Assembly: GCF_002234675.1 (NCBI RefSeq)
Contig: NC_019879.2
Location: 11,405,464-11,469,463, forward strand
Length of the DNA stretch: 64,000 nucleotides
Direction: 5' to 3'
DNA from: Oryzias latipes
Lineage: Eukaryota; Chordata; Actinopteri; Beloniformes; Adrianichthyidae
Every line of letters starts with the position of its first letter. Position 1 is the first letter of the stretch. The notes under the pieces are model-generated. The model saw nothing but the letters and a program-made list of their open reading frames with translations. It ran no database searches and had not been told where the DNA came from. The position numbers were made by a program, and so were the translations under genes. Below are positions 59,801 to 64,000 of this stretch, in pieces.

Positions 59801-61526
59801 AAAACCACACAGGATTTTTGATTTTGGCTATAAACGGCATAATCCTAATTAAAAGACCCCCGAGAATGATTTGACAATGGAGCAAAAGATGATCGGAGTG
59901 AGACTTTACAGTGTTGTTTATTTTAAGTGAAATGTTTGAGAGGAAATGCTGGGAGAATTTCTATGAATTTCTTCAATACGTGACTTTAGGGGGGAGGAAG
60001 CCTCAGCACTGATGATTCACAGAAGAACACATCCTGGATAGAAAGGAAAATGCTTCAGACGGGAGACAGCGGAATGGGTTTCAGTAGGATGGGGCCAGAG
60101 CTTCAATTGTGCTTCAGTTTTATTACAGGCTCACAGTTCAGTGTTATATTATAGGACCACAGTTGATTCATGTACAACAAACACAGCCATACCCACTATT
60201 TAGTCCTGTTTGAGCAGTTACCAGTGTTGGTTTAAGTCCTCTCTAGTTGAAAACAGTGTCTCAGTAGAATAAAGGTATAATTTGATTCAGCTCGGCTTAG
60301 TCAGTTTTGGAGGCATCTGGGACACATAAGTCACTAGTTACTCCATTTGTTAGTAGACTAGAGACAGTTTCCCATGATAGAATAAGAGGGCATTAAAAAC
60401 AAAGACTCAACAAGCAATTACTTCCTGTAAATAAAGCTGAGCTGGTTGAGAATGAGTCACGCCACTGAAGGCTTTGACCTTCATCATTGTTGAGTCTTGC
60501 TTTAAGAAATCCTTGAGATAAAACGGGGAAATATACCGCTACTGAATTTGAGGTTAAAGATAACAGAAAAAAAGAGAAGGGGAGAAGGGGTCCTTAAATA
60601 CATAGTATATTCATTAGAATTTAAAGCAACACTTCTCCTTTGCTTGAAAGGGCAGTTTTTAAAAAAACGGATTTAATGGATTGTAGCACATTAGGAGATG
60701 TCAAGAAATAATTTGAAGGTCATTTGGCTGCATGGTGGCTTTCGCCAAACAGTGAAAAGGCCCTGGTCTGGGTCCTTTGTTTGTGGAATTTGCACGTTCT
60801 TCTTTTTCATCTGTGGGTTTTCTTCAGTTTCCTCCCACAGTCCAAAAACATTCTTCACAGGTGAATCGACTTAGGCGTAGCTGGGACAAGCTCTGGCAAC
60901 CCCGTGAAAAGGATTTGGGGGTTACAAAAAAATAGATGGATGGTCTCCTTTTAAACAAAATGTTCATTTTAGAACCTCTCCTTCAATGATCTGAACAGCA
61001 CTACGACAATACGTTGGCACCATGACGATTTGAAACATTGATCACAACCACAAACTGTCAACAGACCAAACAGGAGAGGCTTCACCACAAGCCTTGGTGT
61101 AGAAGTTCAAAAACATTATTCATCATCATAGTAAAGAAAATGTTTTTCTCATTGTTTTTTTGACGCAAGAATTCCTTTTACATATTATCTCTGTCTAAAT
61201 GAAAATGGTTAAAAGAACATCTAAAGAAAATATATATTTTTTTATAACTGTTTAAACCCATTCACTGTTATAGTCTGCCTGATGTGAATCAGCGAAAGAA
61301 ACAACAAATAAATTCATTTTTTTTAACTGTTCAGCACGGAGATGAGCCAAAACTCTTCTTCAGCTTACCCGTTGATCATGCTAAGGAAGCCCTCCACCAT
61401 GTGGGCCAGGTAGGAGATCTGGGCACTCTCATCCGGGAAGATGGGCCCATGCATGGAGGCCAGCTGGGCCAGGCATTGAAGAGAATCCTGGGCCATGTCC
61501 GAGTCTTCCCGAATCTTCCTGTGCAC
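32880..61526 (-). CDS. XPO4: XPO4, exportin-4 (5'-partial; C-terminal 872 residues)
   Basis: Importin-beta-family nuclear transport receptor; it exports eIF5A and Smad3 and imports Sox proteins with Ran. Seventeen exons from the 5' side: 61369-61526, 55820-55994, 54614-54790, 54358-54500, 51947-52092, 51132-51309, 46707-46866, 46398-46567, 46030-46204, 42929-43135, 41621-41707, 40538-40718, 40340-40461, 40124-40254, 36594-36711, 35296-35388, 32880-33077 (TAA). All are GT-AG; 2619 nt in continuous phase from VHRKIREDSDMAQDSLQCLA to the C-terminus VGGLLCVK. The human protein has about 1151 residues, so about 280 N-terminal residues (importin-beta N-domain) lie beyond 64000. Matches include IEIEDSEAVGISNIISNLIT, DKDDMVYMEAYDRLLESW, ALEEV and SKEFIDFSDT. 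No stops or frame breaks. Introns are transposon-rich, yet every exon is intact. Confidence 0.95.
33460..34080 (+). pseudogene. LINE reverse-transcriptase C-terminal fragment
   Basis: Frame from 33460 reads TRAIRLVHKVSYLDHTNKLF, then LLNFYDLVEFYKAQIIFKA and a TRTKKSFLFHYVE-like end. This resembles the tail that follows the reverse transcriptase in L2/CR1-type fish LINEs. Only about 90 residues remain; an eroded 3' region follows. Antisense in the last XPO4 intron. A hAT-like terminus (AGGGATGTCCCGATCCGAGT) lies just upstream near 33327. Confidence 0.55.
34596..35150. mobile_element. TcMar (Tigger-like) non-autonomous element, 555 bp
   Basis: Starts CAGTGTTTCCCTGCTTATTT and ends GGGAACTCTG, with TA directly outside both ends (34594-34595, 35151-35152). 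TA duplication plus CAGTG-type ends points to Tc1/mariner, Tigger-like. A related end is nested at about 3720 in CRYL1. Confidence 0.6.
35429..36503. mobile_element. hAT-type element with perfect 8-bp duplication
   Basis: Inverted ends CAGGGGTCGGGAACCT and AGGTTCCCGACCCCTG, flanked by a perfect CTTTAGAA at 35421-35428 and 36504-36511. The interior has GAGCCATATATGGCTC-type palindromes, a nested solo LTR and a segment shared with the hAT at 28881. It lies 40 bp upstream of an XPO4 exon (35296-35388). Confidence 0.85.
35511..35863 (-). mobile_element. Solo LTR nested in a hAT element, 353 bp
   Basis: Bounded by TGTAGCGTCC and GTCCGCGACA, short inverted TG...CA ends. The host sequence reads CATACA-ATAT-TTTT when the insert is removed, so the flanks ATAA and ATAT are a 4-bp duplication with one change. 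Minus orientation is suggested by an AATAAAAAG signal near 35667. Gypsy-type is likely. Confidence 0.55.
37939..38729. mobile_element. Unclassified TIR transposon, 791 bp, 19-bp perfect TIRs
   Basis: Left end TACGACGGAGTATTAGGGC at 37939-37957 and its exact complement at 38711-38729, flanked by GATTTG on both sides (37933-37938, 38730-38735). A perfect 17-bp inverted repeat with a 10-nt spacer lies inside at 38011-38054. No transposase. The 6-7 bp duplication does not fit hAT, Tc1, PIF or piggyBac. Confidence 0.8.
38977..40110. mobile_element. hAT-type element next to an XPO4 splice donor
   Basis: Starts TAGGGTTGGGCGATG and ends CACAACCCTA, with a perfect 8-bp duplication GATGAAAG at 38969-38976 and 40111-40118. 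The interior has repeated CATCGGGATGG/ACGATGATATCGTCC motifs and a 14-G run near 39053-39066. Its right duplication occupies positions +6 to +13 of an XPO4 intron whose donor is at 40122-40123. Confidence 0.85.
40941..41570. mobile_element. Tc1-like non-autonomous element, 630 bp
   Basis: Starts CAGTGGAGGAAATAATTATT and ends TTACTCCCTCCACTG, with TA on both sides (40939-40940, 41571-41572). It shares flanks and interior segments (for example GTCCGTCCATCAGTCAGACT-like text near 41242) with the Tc1 relic at 11379. Internally deleted; in the XPO4 intron between exons 40538-40718 and 41621-41707. Confidence 0.85.
42490..42785. mobile_element. TIR element family copy (GGACATATATAAAGAAA family)
   Basis: Shares GGACATATATAAAGAAA, AAAACTGCATTTCTGAGTA, GCAGAAACTATGTCCTAGA and AACTCCTGC blocks with 45432-45995, 59360-59912 and, reversed, 49523-50030. 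This copy is internally deleted and its ends are not clear. Confidence 0.5.
43756..44262. mobile_element. TIR DNA element, PIF/Harbinger-like
   Basis: Ends GCTACGTACACACAGTG and CACGGTGTGAACGTAAC are inverted with few mismatches. The interior block with ACCAGGTCAAACTTTGACG and AATCAGGGACTCG recurs at about 55450. Non-coding. The PIF/Harbinger assignment is a guess from the style of the ends. Confidence 0.5.
44270..44900. other. Repeat-poor intron stretch of mixed composition
   Basis: XPO4 intron sequence without recognised repeats and less AT-rich than its surroundings (for example GAGGCTTTGCGCCTCC near 44668 and GGAGCTCCATGGCATCCC near 44812). No exon fits. It could hold a conserved non-coding element, but nothing shows this directly. 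Confidence 0.25.
45432..45995. mobile_element. TIR element, best copy of the AAAGAACCACTCC family
   Basis: Left end TTAAAGAACCACTCC and right end GGAGTGGGACTTTTAA form imperfect inverted repeats. It carries the shared family blocks and ends 35 bp from an XPO4 exon (46030-46204). No coding capacity. Confidence 0.55.
47471..47730 (-). repeat. tRNA-derived SINE, reverse
   Basis: On the minus strand the head reads an A-box-like GTAGAGTGGTTGACC and a B-box-like GGCTCGGTTCCCACC near 47675-47661, followed by CACTTTGACAC-type text in reverse. The left tail is GTAAATGGTGTATACTTGTA. This is another widespread fish SINE, distinct from the other two families here. Confidence 0.6.
47740..49520. other. 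XPO4 intron, unassigned
   Basis: Intron sequence between exons 51132-51309 and 46707-46866. A less AT-rich part (about 48170-48790) contains overlapping open frames on both strands up to 150 codons but no family similarity or splice-consistent exon. I see no gene in it. Confidence 0.3.
49523..50030. mobile_element. TIR element family copy, reverse
   Basis: Starts TTAAAGACCCACTGC and carries, in reverse, the blocks seen at 45432-45995 (for example CCAACCTAACATTAGCGGTG, GTACAGAAACCAGCTCAGAC). The right end is eroded. Confidence 0.5.
50299..50503 (+). mobile_element. 205-bp piggyBac-like MITE, copy 5
   Basis: Perfect TTAA flanks at 50295-50298 and 50504-50507; CCCTTGTGCTATC and GATAGCACAAGGG ends. 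Same length and very similar sequence to the other copies, so the family is fairly young. In an XPO4 intron. Confidence 0.8.
52335..53812 (+). mobile_element. 5'-truncated L1-type insertion with poly(A) tail
   Basis: A GC-rich body, AATAAAG-type text near 53620, the TCTGTTTGCCCAGCTG, TTGGACAGGACAAG terminal motif, and a 40-A tail at 53773-53812. A target duplication AAAAGTTC lies at 52327-52334 and 53809-53816. Tail plus duplication show target-primed reverse transcription. The body looks like 3' UTR, with G runs on the plus strand. A CA microsatellite sits at the 5' end (52349-52400). Antisense in an XPO4 intron. Confidence 0.75.
55277..55795. mobile_element. TIR DNA element, relative of 43756-44262
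   Basis: Begins GAAGCTACGACTACGGCC and ends near GCGTGAACTTAGCATTAG. Shares GAAGTTAAACCAGTTTAACT, TTTGACCAATCAGGGACAC with the other copy. It stops about 25 bp from XPO4 exon 55820-55994. Class tentative. Confidence 0.45.
56000..59340. other. Long XPO4 intron, AT-rich, no gene seen
   Basis: First part of the intron between exons 61369-61526 and 55820-55994. It contains short CA repeats (57418-57465) and many short open frames without similarity. I found no exon, RNA gene or well-bounded transposon. Confidence 0.4.
59360..59912. mobile_element. TIR element family copy
   Basis: Carries the family blocks (AAACTTGCATTTCTGAGTA, GCAGAAACTATGTTCTAGAA, AAAAGATGATCGGAGTGAGA) and ends GGAGTGAGACTTTA near 59912. 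Same family as 45432-45995. Confidence 0.5.
60725..60955 (+). repeat. tRNA-derived teleost SINE fragment
   Basis: Contains GTGGAATTTGCACGTTCTTC, then GTGGGTTTTCTTCAGTTTCC and CACAGTCCAAAAACATTC: the body of the SINE seen at 25600-25965, here in plus orientation and degenerate. Confidence 0.6.
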
Positions 61527-64000
61527 CTGCAAAGGAGACAGATCAGTTTGTCATTTTTAAAATGTTTAAAATAAAAGAAATGTTTCCAGGTTTGCTCTTC
61601 TGCAGTTCCCTAAATGTGAGCAAAGTCTCCACTCCATAAAGATCAGAATAGATTTTCCATAAAACAAGACAAACTCATGAGATATTTAGTCGGTTCACAT
61701 AGAAACCCAAGCAGAAGATCTTTGTAGAATGGAGCTATAGGAGTAAACTGCAAAAATAATGAAGAAACTAATTTTATTTAGAAAATAAAAGCAATTCTCA
61801 CAGATTAGATTGAAGTGCTGCGTCCAGACAAATGAGCAGATAAAAAAGTGGCTTAAAGGTCAGCAGGAGTTTTCTCACATTGAATCTACACACATTTTAT
61901 CAAGTTATTTCACTCTTTTGTAATTCCTATTACTTTCAGTAATAACAGACAATTAGCAAATTTTACAAAAGAGAAAAAAACGACATGGCTGTTCCTAAAC
62001 TGACAAGATAATCCAGAAATTATCAAAAAGACTAAATAATGACAACAAAGATAGTCATTGATTTAGAGCGTTTGAAGGTTTTAGCATCTAATGAGAGAAA
62101 AGTCAGGGTAATCAAAGGTATTCAACAGAAAATATAAATGCATTAAGATTACAGATAAATGGAAAAATACACTAAAACACCAAAGATGTTAAATCCCAGG
62201 AAATACACAAACGCAATAAACACAATTTTTTAAGACTTTTCCATTTCAGGCTCAATTTGTTTGGTGAAATTTTCTCCCATAAATTGGAATATTTTATTTT
62301 TTATAAAAAACTAACAAAATTTTTATCATCTACTGAACCAAAATATACACTTTTACTAAATTCAAATACCGACCTGCGACGCCACTGTGGTACCAAACCA
62401 AATAGTTGTTTTTTTTACGACTTAATGCGAAAAATCAAGCAATCGGTCATTGATCTGTTCACACTTTTGTCCTGATTGTGGTGGAAAAAACTGATGAATT
62501 AATCAATAAAACCTTTGTTTTAGATAAACTAGCACTTAAAAATTATGACTTGATGAGCTTTCTTGCTGATGTTGCAAGCTGTAGTGATAGCGTTTATGCA
62601 AACGAGTACAGAGTGAACCAGTGAGCCCAGTTATTTGCACCATTCTCATTGGCTAAAAGTGGGGAAAGGACACGCAAGCACGAGACAGCATGTCAGGAAA
62701 CATGTTTCAATAAAAGACTATTATAATTACAATCCTTGAAGACACAAAATGCTCCAAATATTTTAGGATTTCAAACTCTTATTAATAAAACTCCTCTGCA
62801 GAACTTCCTGCAATGCAAAACTAAACCGTTTGAAATTAGTCAAAAAATCTAAATGGCAGATTTTCTTTAAAAAGGCAAGAAAAAAAATCTGTCAATGGGG
62901 TAAGACAAATACCAAGAATTCCTACTTGAAGAAAACATTTCTAGTCACTGAGAAATGTTATCTCAAACTAAGATTATTTTGATATTGAAACTTTTTCCTG
63001 ATCTTATTTTTCATGCAAGCCAGAAAATAAGGCAATTTAGCTGGAAACAAGGGTATTTTAACTTTTTAAAGCTTCAGTTTTTGCGGTGTAAATTGAATCT
63101 AAATGTAAAAAGTCTCCAAATTTTAAAAAAAACTCAGCAAGTGGGAATGATACTCACTGGTATGAAAAAAACTGAAAACTCAAACTGAAGAGTGGTCAAG
63201 CGTTTCAGATTTGGCTGTAAAAAACAACTTCGCTGCTGTCTGAGCTCTCACACAGCCTCGATCAATCCTGGAGATGAAGGAACCAGATCCTGATTAGAAA
63301 GAAGCTGCTCGGTTCATCTGGGCTTCGAGTAGAGCCGCTGTTCAAGTTTGGGATCCGCCGCCGCTCCGTGCTGGGGCGTCACAGGAGAAGAGGCATCGCC
63401 GCTTTCAACTGTTGCACGTGTGCAGCAAGGTAACAGCAACATATCCATGCAAGTCATCACAGCAACACGTGTTTGTACAGACTCTACGGCGCAGACAGCT
63501 GGAGTTTATAAAGCTGTCCTCTGAGAAGAAGATCTCTGCTTCTCTCTCGTCATCGTCCTAAATCCAGAAAAAGTGGTTCCTCACACAGAAACCCAAGCAT
63601 GGCCCCAATCCTTCAGCCTTCTTTCTTTGAGATCTTCCTCCGCTTCCAGATTCCTTCCCACCTCCTCCTCCCCTTATTTCTGTTTCTGTTCTACAGCTGT
63701 GAGCTCCTCCTGCCCCGTTGGTCAGGCGCCACATTACTGCAAGGAAGAGATCTCACAGAAACATAGTGTGGCCACTACACTGTAGTCCTCAAAGCTGCTG
63801 CTCCCTTCCAAAGCGTGAAGTCATCTTCTGGAGGAGCTCAGACAGAGAACGGGGGAGGAGATGAGAGAGAGGTAGCGAGAAGGAGGGGTGGAAGAGCAGA
63901 CCAGCAGACTGGAGAGCGTGAGCTCTGGAAAAGCAGCTGTTTGAGCCAGCGAGCCGTGCAATGCCAGTAATGCCGACTGCCTCCAGTCTGACTACAGATA
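61527..64000. other. XPO4 upstream intron / window end, no exon seen
   Basis: Upstream of the first visible XPO4 exon. The part from 63240 on is richer in G+C and purine-rich near 63830-63920, but none of its frames resembles the XPO4 N-terminal region. A CACTGCAAAA-family repeat remnant lies near 62870-63095. It could include a regulatory element; nothing proves it. Confidence 0.35.

Noticed and set aside
63240..64000. Possible first exons of XPO4
   Set aside because: The missing N-terminal region should read as importin-beta N-domain sequence; none of the frames here does, and about 280 residues are needed.

Overview
The window is nuclear DNA of a teleost fish. A medaka-like (Oryzias) genome is my best guess from the repeat types, but that is not proven. 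It is AT-rich, its genes are split by GT-AG introns, and most of the non-coding length is transposon-derived. I found no bacterial-type operon, CRISPR array, phage or structural RNA gene. Three protein-coding genes are supported by exon-by-exon similarity and continuous reading phase.

Layout. (1) 1-13122, plus strand: CRYL1 (lambda-crystallin homologue, L-gulonate 3-dehydrogenase), eight exons, with the N-terminal nucleotide-binding part cut off by the window edge. (2) About 13.1-24.9 kb: an intergenic/3' region dominated by a 5259-bp direct tandem duplication (14362-19620 and 19621-24879) that looks almost identical between copies. Each copy carries the last two exons of EEF1AKMT1, a Tc1 relic with a 205-bp MITE inside it, and microsatellites. 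(3) 22947-28250, minus strand: EEF1AKMT1 (eEF1A lysine methyltransferase 1), four exons, 219 codons; its exons 3-4 also exist as the extra copy at 17688-18209. (4) 28.8-31.3 kb: a hAT element with a solo LTR inside it, followed by a GC-rich retroelement tail. (5) 32880-61526, minus strand: XPO4 (exportin-4), 17 exons giving the C-terminal 872 residues; the 5' exons lie beyond position 64000. Its introns are packed with hAT, Tc1, PIF-like, MITE, SINE and L1-type insertions, several with clean target-site duplications. (6) 61527-64000: XPO4 upstream intron sequence without recognisable exons.

The three genes do not form a pathway. CRYL1 acts in glucuronate/pentose metabolism, EEF1AKMT1 methylates the translation factor eEF1A, and XPO4 is a nuclear transport receptor. 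Their proximity is conserved vertebrate synteny (human chr13q12 carries CRYL1, EEF1AKMT1 and XPO4), but here IFT88 and IL17D, which lie between CRYL1 and EEF1AKMT1 in human, are missing from that gap.

I did not find an undescribed biological system. The most notable items are the near-identical tandem duplication that doubles the 3' half of EEF1AKMT1 (possibly an assembly artefact), a hAT insertion 13 nt inside an XPO4 splice donor, an unclassified transposon with 19-bp perfect terminal repeats, and a 205-bp TTAA-flanked MITE family.
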